Assembly (NCBI RefSeq): GCF_001590965.1
Contig: NZ_BCTW01000023.1
Coordinates: 1-64,000 of the forward strand
Origin: Novosphingobium lentum NBRC 107847
GTDB lineage: Bacteria; Pseudomonadota; Alphaproteobacteria; Sphingomonadales; Sphingomonadaceae
DNA length: 64,000 bases
Direction of reading: 5' to 3'
Shown piece by piece: positions 28,895 through 36,434 of this stretch (position 1 is the stretch's first letter; the number at the start of each line of letters is the position of its first letter). The position numbers and the translations under genes were made by a program. The notes under the pieces were generated by a model, which saw nothing but the letters and a program-made list of their open reading frames with translations, did not search any database and had not been told where the DNA came from.

Positions 28895-29457
28895 CGCTGC
28901 TCGACGCGCAGGCGACACGCCCGCTTGAGGGCGGCGCCAGCTTTTCGCTGCGCAACAGGATGCTGCGCGTGGTGTGGATGGCGACGTGGCTGGTGCTGGC
29001 GCGGTTCACCCCGCCGCCGCTGCACCGCTGGCGCCGCCGGATCCTGCGCCTGTTCGGCGCGCGGATCGCACCCGGCGCGCGCGTGCATGCCAGCGTCATG
29101 ATCTGGCTGCCCGCCAACCTGACGCTGGGCGAGCATGCGCTGATCGGGCCGGGCGTGCGGATCTACAACCAGGGCCACATCGCGATCGGTGCGCGCACGG
29201 TCATCTCGCAGCGCGCGCACATCTGCGCCAGCACCCACGACGTGCGCGATCCCGCGTTCCAGCTGGTGCTGCGCCCGGTCACGATCGGCGAACGCTGCTG
29301 GGTCGCGGCCGAGGCGTTCGTCGGCCCCGGCGTGATGATGGCCGACCGCGCGGTGCTGGGCGCACGCGCGGCCCTGTTCACCGACGTGCCCGAAGACGCC
29401 GTGTTTTCGGGCAATCCGGCGGTGTTCGTGAAGCAGCGCGGGTTGCGGGCCGAGTAA
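28891..29457 (+). CDS. WcaF-like hexapeptide acetyltransferase
   Basis: The 188-residue product is a left-handed beta-helix acetyltransferase of the WcaF/NodL type, moving acetyl from acetyl-CoA to a sugar hydroxyl. N-terminal LRVVWMATWLVLARFTPPP and RLFGARIAPGARVHASVMIW precede hexapeptide rungs such as IGPGVRIYNQGHIAIGARTV and the catalytic-His region CASTHDVRDPAF. It is the last gene of the polymerase-glycosyltransferase-acetyltransferase unit and a second candidate acetylating enzyme in the locus. Confidence 0.87.
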   Translation: MTLLDAQATRPLEGGASFSLRNRMLRVVWMATWLVLARFTPPPLHRWRRRILRLFGARIAPGARVHASVMIWLPANLTLGEHALIGPGVRIYNQGHIAIGARTVISQRAHICASTHDVRDPAFQLVLRPVTIGERCWVAAEAFVGPGVMMADRAVLGARAALFTDVPEDAVFSGNPAVFVKQRGLRAE

Positions 29458-29501
29458 CCCGCCGTCGGGCCGTCCGCCGCAGTCGGGTCTGTCCGCCTGC
29501 G

Positions 29502-31028
29502 TCAGGCCCCGCGACCGGGCGTGAGCACGTCGACCACCGCCTGCATGTCGGGCACGTGTTCCAGGTCGCCGCACAACCGCACCAGTTCCGCGAGGCGTTC
29601 GTCCGCAAACGGCACGGCGGCGAACCGGGCGCAGGCCGCCAGCTTGGCGATCTGGTCTTGCGTGCTGAACGGATTGTCCGTGTGGCCCTTGGTGAACGGC
29701 GTCGTGCAGCGGTGCACGGTGCCGTCGCGCAAGGTGATCGCCACGGGAAAGCCCTCGAACTCCTGCGGATTGGCGGCATCGAACGTGATGTGGATGCGCT
29801 CCATCAGCGCGCGCTTGTCGGCGCGGGCGATCTCGGCGGGATGCAGGTCATCAAGGAAGAAGCGTTGCTCGATCGCGGCAGTGGCGATCGCATAGGGCGC
29901 GCTGAACATCGCTTCGGGCACGGTCACCGGGTGCCACTTGGCCTGCGCCGGCTCGAACGTCATGCGGGCGCCGTTGCTGCCCACGGCATCGATCCGCGCG
30001 ATCATGCGGTGGTCGATGGCGTGGCGCTGCATCAGCGTGATCGTGCTGGCGATGAACGAGTGGGTGAATTTGCACGCCGGGTACGGCTTCATCGACAGCC
30101 CTTCGGCCAGGTGCCAGCGCGTGCCCAGCCCATCGGTCAGGCGTTCCGGATTGACGTCGTCCCAGCCGACGTGGCGCAGGATGCCCGCCGGTTCGCCGCG
30201 AAAGATGCCGCGCGGTCCGGTGACGCCGCGCCGGGTCAGCAACACCGCCTTGATCGCGGTATCGCCCGCGAACGAATGTTGCACCCGCGCCATCTGCGTG
30301 CCCTCGGCATACTTGGAGTGTTCCGACAGGCTGTGCACCGAATAACAGATGCCCAGCGCATTCCACGTCTCGTCCACGCTGCGGCCCAGCATGCGTGAGA
30401 CCGACGCGGCGCTGCACAGCGATCCGTACCATTCGCCCGGAATGCCCGCGACGGGCTGGTAGCGCGGCATGTTCAGCGCCGCGCTGCACCGCACGCTCAG
30501 CTCCGCGCCGGTGACATAGGCGGCGAGGAATTCGCGCCCGGTCACCGGCCGGTCGGCCAGCCCCAGTGCGGACAGCATGGTCGGCACATTCCATTCGGTG
30601 ACATGCCCGCCGGTTTCGTGGACATCGCCCATGTCGATCGCGCGCGCCATCACCCCGTTGGCGAACGCGGCCATCGGCGCGGGCACGCGGTGGCCGTAGA
30701 CCAGCACCGTGCCCTGCTCTGCACCGCCCCATTCGGCGACCAGATCGACGATGCCGGGCACCACTTCCCAGCTCGACCCCGCGATCAGCACCGACAGCGT
30801 ATCGAGGATCGCGCGCTTGGCCAGCGCGATCACGGCTGCGGGAATGGCCTCATACGGCGTCTCGATGACCATCCGCGCCAACGCTCCCGCCGGATCGTCG
30901 GCCACGCCGGCCGTCACAGGAACGGGGGATGTCACAGGAAAGGGGGATGTCACAGGAATCGGGGATGGCGCGGGCGCGGGGATCGCACCGGCCGGAGCCT
31001 CGCCCGCAAGGATCAGATTGTCGGTCAT
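29502..31028 (-). CDS. MmgE/PrpD family protein
   Basis: The 508-residue product belongs to the MmgE/PrpD family (2-methylcitrate dehydratase and relatives): AKRAILDTLSVLIAGSS, MARAIDMGDVHE, GHVTEWNVPTMLSA, EHSKYAEGTQMARV and MKPYPACKFTHSF. No prpB, prpC or mmgD is nearby, so methylcitrate-cycle function is unsupported. GGAGGG 7 nt before ATG 31028 sets the start. Residues about 20-40 contain a triplicated SPxPVT motif from an 18-bp repeat, absent from typical family members. Convergent with the acetyltransferase gene. Confidence 0.82.
   Translation of the reverse strand: MTDNLILAGEAPAGAIPAPAPSPIPVTSPFPVTSPVPVTAGVADDPAGALARMVIETPYEAIPAAVIALAKRAILDTLSVLIAGSSWEVVPGIVDLVAEWGGAEQGTVLVYGHRVPAPMAAFANGVMARAIDMGDVHETGGHVTEWNVPTMLSALGLADRPVTGREFLAAYVTGAELSVRCSAALNMPRYQPVAGIPGEWYGSLCSAASVSRMLGRSVDETWNALGICYSVHSLSEHSKYAEGTQMARVQHSFAGDTAIKAVLLTRRGVTGPRGIFRGEPAGILRHVGWDDVNPERLTDGLGTRWHLAEGLSMKPYPACKFTHSFIASTITLMQRHAIDHRMIARIDAVGSNGARMTFEPAQAKWHPVTVPEAMFSAPYAIATAAIEQRFFLDDLHPAEIARADKRALMERIHITFDAANPQEFEGFPVAITLRDGTVHRCTTPFTKGHTDNPFSTQDQIAKLAACARFAAVPFADERLAELVRLCGDLEHVPDMQAVVDVLTPGRGA
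30913..30966. repeat. Three tandem 18-bp repeats inside the PrpD-like gene
   Basis: Units at 30913-30930, 30931-30948 and 30949-30966 share GTCACAGGAA and end GGGGAT, differing at one or two bases. On the coding strand they encode Ser-Pro-x-Pro-Val-Thr three times, so unit gain or loss keeps the frame. Confidence 0.9.
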
Positions 31029-31397
31029 GGCAAAGCCCTCCGCAAGATGGCCGGCTTCCCGCCCGCTCGCGGGCCAGTGTGGCACAATTCGCGGCAGAAG
31101 CCAGCAGGCCCGGTTCGACACATGCGATCGCCCCGCCACCAACCTCGCATCGCACAAGTCGCGCTGTGCAATCGGGCAGGGACGAGCCACAATTTCCCCT
31201 GTCCTACACGCCCCGTCCGCGTCTAGACTCGCCGGGTTCTTTGCCATCGTTGCAACCTGTTGAAACGCCACGGCATTTCCGCCGCCTGCGCGACTCGCGC
31301 TCGAAACCATTCGCAGGCCACTCGGGCAAAGTTAGTGAAGCTGGCGAAGGCCGATTGTGCCCGCCAGCGCATTGCGCCGGGGCGCGATGTTCCCCAT
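31029..31397. other. Divergent intergenic region before uvrB
   Basis: These 369 bp separate the PrpD-like gene from uvrB. No gene is supported. I looked for an alphaproteobacterial SOS box (GTTC-N7-GTTC) and saw only single GTTC half-sites (31113, 31236). Confidence 0.5.
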
Positions 31398-33593
31398 ATG
31401 TCGCGGATGGCCGAACTCGTTATCCGCCGCGGGCTGGCAGAGCCCGATACTTCCGGCGCCTTCACCCCGCACAAGCCGGCGCGCCCCGACAAGTCGGACG
31501 GCGGCAAGCCGTTCGTCATCAGTTCAGAATACGAGCCGGCGGGCGACCAGCCGACCGCGATCGCCGATCTCGTCGCCGCCGCGCGCGAGGGCGATATGAC
31601 CCAGGTGCTGCTGGGCGTGACCGGATCGGGCAAGACCTTCACCATGGCCAAGGTGATCGAGGAACTGCAGCGACCCGCGCTGATCCTGGCGCCGAACAAG
31701 ATCCTCGCCGCGCAGCTTTATGGCGAGTTCAAGAGCTTTTTCCCCGACAACGCGGTGGAATATTTCGTCTCGTACTACGATTACTACCAGCCCGAAGCCT
31801 ACGTCCCCCGCTCCGACACCTACATCGAGAAGGAAAGCTCGGTGAACGAGGCGATCGACCGGATGCGCCATTCGGCCACCCGCGCGCTGCTGGAGCGGGA
31901 TGACGTGATCATCGTCGCCTCGGTCTCGTGCCTGTACGGCATCGGCTCGGTCGAGACGTATTCGGCGATGATCTTCGACTTGAAGAAGGGCGACACGGTC
32001 GATCAGCGCGAGATCATCCGCAAGCTGGTGGCGCTGCAGTACAAGCGCAACGATGCGGCGTTCCAGCGCGGCAACTTCCGCGTGCGCGGCGACAGCCTGG
32101 AAATCTACCCGTCGCATTATGAAGACCGGGCCTGGCGCATCTCGTTCTTCGGCGACGAGATCGAGGACATCGCCGAGTTCGATCCGCTGACCGGCAAGGC
32201 GGGTACGCACCTTGCCACCGTGCGCGTCTATGCCAACTCGCACTACGTCACCCCCGGCCCGACGATGCAGCAGGCCGCGCAGGCGATCCGCTTCGAACTG
32301 GCCGAGCGGCTGAAAGAGCTGGAGATCGAGGGCAAGCTGCTGGAAGCGCAGCGGCTGGAACAGCGCACCAACTTCGACCTGGAGATGATCGCCGCCACCG
32401 GCAGCTGCGCCGGGATCGAGAACTACAGCCGGTTCCTCACCGGGCGGCTGCCGGGCGAACCGCCACCGACATTGTTCGAATACCTGCCCGAAAACGCGCT
32501 GCTGTTCGTCGATGAAAGCCACCAGACGGTGCCGCAAGTGGGTGCGATGGCCAAGGGCGATCACCGCCGCAAGATCACGCTGGCCGAATACGGCTTCCGC
32601 CTGCCCAGCTGCATCGACAACCGCCCGCTGCGCTTCAACGAATGGGACGCGATGCGCCCGCAGACGATCGCGGTGTCGGCCACGCCGGGCAGCTGGGAGA
32701 TGGAGCAATCGGGCGGCGTGTTCGCCGAACAGGTGATCCGCCCCACCGGGCTGATCGATCCGCCGGTGCTGATCCGCCCGGTCGAGGACCAGGTGCAGGA
32801 CTGCATCGAGGAATGCCGCAAGGTGGCCGCCGTCGGCTACCGCACGCTGGTCACCACGCTGACCAAGCGCATGGCCGAGGACCTGACCGAGTTCATGCAC
32901 GAGGCGGGCCTGCGGGTGCGTTACATGCACTCCGACGTGGAAACGCTCGAACGCATCGAGCTGATCCGCGATCTGCGGCTGGGGGTGTACGACGTGCTGG
33001 TGGGCATCAACCTGCTGCGCGAAGGGCTCGACATCCCCGAATGCGGGCTGGTGTGCATCCTCGATGCCGACAAGGAAGGCTTCCTGCGCAGCGAAACCAG
33101 CCTCATCCAGACCATCGGCCGCGCCGCGCGCAACATCGACGGCCGGGTGATCCTTTACGCCGACCGCATGACCGGCAGCATGGAACGCGCGATCGCCGAA
33201 ACCGACCGCCGCCGCGCCAAGCAGGTCGAGTACAACGAAGAACACAACATCACCCCGGCCTCGATCAAGCGCGGCATCCAGGATATCGTCGCCCACTCCG
33301 CCAGCCGCGACGGCGTGCTGATCGAGATCGGCGATCCGGAACGCAACAACCTGGTTGGCCACAACTTGCGCGGCTACATCGAGGACCTTGAAAAGCGCAT
33401 GCGCAACGCTGCCGCCGACCTGGAATTCGAGGAAGCCGGCCGCCTGCGCGACGAGATCCGCCGGCTGGAAGCCGACGAGCTCGGCATCCCGGACGGCGAG
33501 AAGAAAGCGCCACTGGTGGGCCGGAGCAACGAGGGCAAGCCGGGCACGCGGAAGACGCGGTACGGCAAATCGCAGAAGAAGTGGGGGCGGTGA
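31398..33593 (+). CDS. uvrB: Excinuclease ABC subunit B
   Basis: UvrB is the DNA-damage-verifying helicase-like subunit of nucleotide excision repair. The 731-residue product has Walker A GVTGSGKTFTMAK, the damage-probing beta-hairpin VSYYDYYQPEAYVPRSD, helicase motifs DESHQTVPQ and LLREGLDIPE, QTIGRAARN, and a C-terminal UVR domain (MRNAAADLEFEEAGRLRDEI) that contacts UvrC. The N-terminal ~38 residues and basic tail make it longer than E. coli UvrB, as in other sphingomonads. ATG 31398 is chosen; ATG 31407 is an alternative. Confidence 0.97.
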   Translation: MSRMAELVIRRGLAEPDTSGAFTPHKPARPDKSDGGKPFVISSEYEPAGDQPTAIADLVAAAREGDMTQVLLGVTGSGKTFTMAKVIEELQRPALILAPNKILAAQLYGEFKSFFPDNAVEYFVSYYDYYQPEAYVPRSDTYIEKESSVNEAIDRMRHSATRALLERDDVIIVASVSCLYGIGSVETYSAMIFDLKKGDTVDQREIIRKLVALQYKRNDAAFQRGNFRVRGDSLEIYPSHYEDRAWRISFFGDEIEDIAEFDPLTGKAGTHLATVRVYANSHYVTPGPTMQQAAQAIRFELAERLKELEIEGKLLEAQRLEQRTNFDLEMIAATGSCAGIENYSRFLTGRLPGEPPPTLFEYLPENALLFVDESHQTVPQVGAMAKGDHRRKITLAEYGFRLPSCIDNRPLRFNEWDAMRPQTIAVSATPGSWEMEQSGGVFAEQVIRPTGLIDPPVLIRPVEDQVQDCIEECRKVAAVGYRTLVTTLTKRMAEDLTEFMHEAGLRVRYMHSDVETLERIELIRDLRLGVYDVLVGINLLREGLDIPECGLVCILDADKEGFLRSETSLIQTIGRAARNIDGRVILYADRMTGSMERAIAETDRRRAKQVEYNEEHNITPASIKRGIQDIVAHSASRDGVLIEIGDPERNNLVGHNLRGYIEDLEKRMRNAAADLEFEEAGRLRDEIRRLEADELGIPDGEKKAPLVGRSNEGKPGTRKTRYGKSQKKWGR

Positions 33594-33657
33594 GGTTCGC
33601 CCTTAAAGCGTAATGCTTAAACCGACGGCGGTAACCGGCGCGATTCAAATCACTCAC

Positions 33658-33686
33658 GGGTCATGGCAAGGAGACTGCCATGACCC
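33658..33686 (+). promoter_or_regulatory. Perfect hairpin enclosing the hicA ribosome-binding site
   Basis: GGGTCATGGCA (33658-33668) and TGCCATGACCC (33676-33686) are a perfect 11-bp inverted repeat with loop AGGAGAC. The loop is the hicA Shine-Dalgarno and the right arm contains the ATG at 33680. It could be a DNA operator or an RNA hairpin that hides the start codon. Confidence 0.8.
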
Positions 33687-33931
33687 AGATTGAAAAACTC
33701 TTTAGCCAGCTTGTTGCGACCCGTGCCGCGATGCGGTTCGCGGATTTCGAGCGCATCCTGAAGGCCTTCGGCTTCACGCTTGATCGCATCAACGGCAGCC
33801 ACCATATTTACAAGCACCCGGTCGTGCCTCGTCGGCTCAGCATTCAGCCGCGAGGCGGCAAGGCAAAGCCCTATCAAATCGACCAGTTCCTTGATATGGT
33901 CGAGGAGTTCGGGCTTGAAATGAAAAAGTGA
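33680..33931 (+). CDS. hicA: HicA family toxin (mRNA interferase)
   Basis: HicA toxins cleave mRNA through a dsRNA-binding-like fold with one catalytic His. The 83-residue product has the arrangement FADFERILKAFGFTLDRINGSHHIYKHP in its first half, where the second His of GSHHIY is the expected catalytic residue, then LSIQPRGGKAKPYQIDQFL. The ATG has AGGAG 7 nt upstream inside a perfect hairpin. hicB overlaps its stop by one base (TGATG). It lies 86 bp after uvrB, a likely insertion point for the module. Confidence 0.85.
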   Translation: MTQIEKLFSQLVATRAAMRFADFERILKAFGFTLDRINGSHHIYKHPVVPRRLSIQPRGGKAKPYQIDQFLDMVEEFGLEMKK

Positions 33932-34152
33932 TGCAACACCGCTACCATATCAATGTGTTCTGGTCCCAGCGCGATGAATGCTGGGTTGCGGACGTACCCG
34001 ATCTCAAGTCGTGCGCGGCCTTTGGCGAATCGCCGGAGGAAGCCATTGCCGAAGCAAGCCTTGCCATCGATGGTTGGCTGGATTCGGCGCGGGCTGGCGG
34101 CCTCCCCATTCCCGACCCACGCTACCGCCCGGCGATCTACGCGGCGGCGTAA
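33931..34152 (+). CDS. hicB: HicB family antitoxin
   Basis: The 73-residue product has the HicB partial RNase H-like fold: YHINVFWSQRDECWVADVPDLKSC followed by AFGESPEEAIAEASLAIDGWL. It should bind and block HicA. The DNA-binding HTH or ribbon-helix-helix domain found at the C-terminus of longer HicB proteins is absent, so autoregulation by HicB alone is doubtful. ATG 33931 is chosen; GTG 33928 would add one residue. Confidence 0.83.
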   Translation: MQHRYHINVFWSQRDECWVADVPDLKSCAAFGESPEEAIAEASLAIDGWLDSARAGGLPIPDPRYRPAIYAAA

Positions 34153-34160
34153 GGCTGGTA

Positions 34161-34310
34161 ATGGCATTGAAGGTCTTTCCGTTTGATCCCGCCCGGCACC
34201 TCGAAACCGAGGAGGATATCCTCTTTTTTCTCGAGGAGACGCTGGAAACGCTCACGTCCGTTCTGGGTGCGCTGGGGCTTGAATTGACCGTGCAAAAGAA
34301 GGTTGCGTGA
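34161..34310 (+). pseudogene. Internally deleted HI1420-type antitoxin remnant
   Basis: The 49-residue frame starts MALKVFPFDPARHLETEEDI, close to the N-terminus of HI1420/TIGR02684 addiction-module antidotes (typically KTTPFDxAxYLDxxEdI), then ends with LTSVLGALGLELTVQ, close to their C-terminus (VLKALGLxLxV). The intervening ~50 residues with the helix-turn-helix are missing while the frame is kept. Most simply an in-frame deletion remnant; it may still be translated, since it begins 8 bp after hicB and is overlapped (GTGA) by the next gene. Confidence 0.55.
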
Positions 34311-34840
34311 CACGCACTGCGACGGGCGTGCTGGTGGGCCTGCTGGCGCTGGGTGGCTGCCATGATAGCGCTGCGGCGCCCGAGCGCATCGACACGACTT
34401 CGACCGCTGCGCCGTCGTCGCCGCTGGAGACGCCGACCGCCCATGCACCGGGGGCAACTGCCGCCTGGACTGCGGGAGCCGACGGACGTTCGGCGGACTT
34501 CGGCTATGGCGGCGAGGCGCCGCTGCTGTCGCTGGCTTGTGCAAACGGCGCCGTCGTCGTGACGCGCCACGCGCCCGCCGATGCCGGGGCGCAGGCGTTG
34601 TTCGCGCTGGTGGGGAACGGGCGGATCGTGCGGCTGCCGGTCGATGCGGTTGCGGTTCCCGGCGGCAAGGGATCGGACTGGCAGGGCGTTCTGCCCGGCG
34701 GCGATGCGCCAACCGCGATCTTTTCAGGCGGCTCGATCGATGCAACCTTGCCCGGCGGTGGCAAGATCACGTTTCCGGGCGGCGCCATACTGCAAAGCGT
34801 GATCGCTGCGTGTCGCGGTCCAGCGGGACCGGCCCGCTAA
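34307..34840 (+). CDS. Putative lipoprotein
   Basis: The 177-residue product starts with MTRTATGVLVGLLALGGC, a lipoprotein signal with Cys at position 18, so it is probably anchored to a membrane facing the periplasm. A Pro/Ala/Thr-rich linker follows, then a Gly-rich beta-like region (FGYGGEAPLLSLACANGAVVV, PGGKGSDWQGVLPGGD). No family recognised. The start is GTG at 34307, overlapping the antitoxin remnant by GTGA. Convergent with the HhH protein gene, stops 4 bp apart. Confidence 0.65.
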   Translation: MTRTATGVLVGLLALGGCHDSAAAPERIDTTSTAAPSSPLETPTAHAPGATAAWTAGADGRSADFGYGGEAPLLSLACANGAVVVTRHAPADAGAQALFALVGNGRIVRLPVDAVAVPGGKGSDWQGVLPGGDAPTAIFSGGSIDATLPGGGKITFPGGAILQSVIAACRGPAGPAR

Positions 34841-34844
34841 CCCG

Positions 34845-35435
34845 TCATACTTTGCCGAAGCGGCCTTCGAACCCGGCGATGTCGCCCCGGGCGAGGTAGC
34901 CGCACTGCTCCACCCACCCGTCGCGCACCGGTCGCCCGGCAAAAGCGCCGAGCCTGGCGTCGATGGCCGCAACATCGGCATCGCTCCACGCCGCGATCTG
35001 ATCGTAGCGGGTGATGCCCAGTTGCCCCAGCAGCGCGACGAGCTTCGGGCCCACGCCCTTGATCCGCGACAGATCATCGGCCTCCCCCGCTGTCGGTGCG
35101 ATGGCGGGTTGGTCGGCAACATGCGCTTGCGCCGCCGCAGCCGCCTCGTCGATTTCCTGCGCTGCGGCCGCCGCGATGACCTCTCCGATCCCCGCCATCG
35201 TGCCAGCAGACGGCGGGGGGGTGAGCATGACCGCAGGCGCCGTCATCGCCGCGGCCGGCGGCGCGTCGATCAGGGCGTTGTTGCGCTGCGCCGGGGCCGC
35301 GCCATCGGACAGCACATCGTGCGTTTCGCGGCGTGGCGCGGGCCGTTCCTTGCCCCACACCCACCACGCGACGAACAGGCCGAGCAGCAATACGACACCG
35401 AACGCGATCCCGTTCGCCTGCAGAAGTTCCATCAT
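34845..35435 (-). CDS. Membrane protein with C-terminal helix-hairpin-helix domain
   Basis: The 196-residue product has one membrane helix at about residues 10-28 (IAFGVVLLLGLFVAWWVWG), an Ala/Pro-rich linker and a C-terminal HhH_5-type domain: DDLSRIKGVGPKLVALLGQLGITRYDQIA. This combination is common in alphaproteobacteria, where the H3TH-like domain is annotated as a flap-endonuclease-1-like fold, but nuclease activity is not established. Downstream of the 31-residue peptide gene and OmpA-like gene on the same strand. Confidence 0.75.
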   Translation of the reverse strand: MMELLQANGIAFGVVLLLGLFVAWWVWGKERPAPRRETHDVLSDGAAPAQRNNALIDAPPAAAMTAPAVMLTPPPSAGTMAGIGEVIAAAAAQEIDEAAAAAQAHVADQPAIAPTAGEADDLSRIKGVGPKLVALLGQLGITRYDQIAAWSDADVAAIDARLGAFAGRPVRDGWVEQCGYLARGDIAGFEGRFGKV

Positions 35436-35490
35436 CGCCCCATCCTCAATTCCGCACCCTCAATTCCGCATCCTCGATCCGGCTGGCACC

Positions 35491-35586
35491 TCAGCGCGCC
35501 CGCAGACCCCAGATCATCCAGCCGATGGCGAGGCCGAACGCGTAAGCCAGCAGCGCCAGCAGCGCGGTTTCCATCATCAACGGCAT
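35491..35586 (-). CDS. 31-residue membrane peptide
   Basis: A very short frame, MPLMMETALLALLAYAFGLA then IGWMIWGLRAR, forms one membrane helix with a short basic end. GGTGGAG lies about 9 nt before the ATG at 35586. It sits between the OmpA-like and HhH membrane protein genes on the same strand, the same kind of spacing seen for their starts, which supports a real gene. Function unknown. Confidence 0.5.
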   Translation of the reverse strand: MPLMMETALLALLAYAFGLAIGWMIWGLRAR

Positions 35587-35620
35587 GTTTGCCCGCTCCA
35601 CCTTATATCGTGTCGCATCG

Positions 35621-36364
35621 TCATTGCGCCACCGGCGTATCGACCGGCGTTGGGCGCAATGGCGCGACCGCAATCACCGAAAATTCGATCCGGCGGTTGG
35701 CCGGGTCCTGCGGCGAGGTGCCTGCCAGCGGCTGGCTCGATCCGAAGCCCCGGGCCACCAGCTGATCGGGCAACAGGCCGCGCCGCACCAGTTCGTCACG
35801 CACCGCCTGCGCGCGGCGCTGTGACAGGGCGAGGTTGGCGGGCTCGTCGCCCATCGCATCGGTATGGCCCGAAATGGCGATGCGGTTGCCCGCGCACGGC
35901 AGCAGCGCCGTGGTCACTTCGTCGATCAGTTCGCTGCTGGCGGGATCGATCCCCGCGCTGCCCTCGGCAAAGCGGATGGTGCGCACGCGCAGCAGCCCTT
36001 CGACGTCCTTCTGGCAGTGATCGGGCGCGATCGCGGCATGCGGCGTCGCGCGCGCCTGCAGCAGGCCGGGCGCGCTGGCCCAGGTCACCGCGCCCACGCC
36101 GGGCACATGCGCCACCGCGCGCGCCAGCCGCGAGCGCTCGCCCTCGGTCAGTTCGCGGGCCGTCGAAAGGCGCGGATGGCGGGTGTAGAGTCCCCCGATC
36201 GTGGTGAAGTCGGCGGTCACGCCCTCACCCCCCGCCCGCGCCAGCGCGGTCCGCGCGCCGCGTTCGAGCGAGACGGCCAGGCGCGGTCCGGTCGCCACAT
36301 GGCTGGCAAAGGCCACCGCGAGCGCCGCCGCCACGCCTATCCCATGTTTGGTGCCCGGGGTCAT
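35621..36364 (-). CDS. OmpA-family protein
   Basis: The 247-residue product has an N-terminal membrane helix or uncleaved signal (HGIGVAAALAVAFASHVATG), a middle region resembling a BON-like segment, and a C-terminal OmpA peptidoglycan-binding domain: IRFAEGSAGIDPASSELIDE, AISGHTDAMGDEPANLALSQRRAQAVRD and ANRRIEFSV. Such proteins hold the envelope to the cell wall. GGAAAAG about 8 nt before ATG 36364 sets the start. Confidence 0.82.
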   Translation of the reverse strand: MTPGTKHGIGVAAALAVAFASHVATGPRLAVSLERGARTALARAGGEGVTADFTTIGGLYTRHPRLSTARELTEGERSRLARAVAHVPGVGAVTWASAPGLLQARATPHAAIAPDHCQKDVEGLLRVRTIRFAEGSAGIDPASSELIDEVTTALLPCAGNRIAISGHTDAMGDEPANLALSQRRAQAVRDELVRRGLLPDQLVARGFGSSQPLAGTSPQDPANRRIEFSVIAVAPLRPTPVDTPVAQ

Positions 36365-36434
36365 CCGCGCCGCTTTTCCATGGCGCGGCGCGCTTGCCAA
36401 GGCTCAACCTCGGTTGCGGGCCGAATTCGGCGGT

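Noticed and set aside
31029..31397. LexA box upstream of uvrB
   Set aside because: Only isolated GTTC half-sites were seen; spacing to a second half-site does not fit GTTC-N7-GTTC.
31524..33362. 612-codon open frame antisense to uvrB
   Set aside because: Composition is low-complexity Arg/His/Ala/Gly and matches no family; uvrB on the plus strand is unmistakable. Such long antisense frames are common in high-GC DNA.
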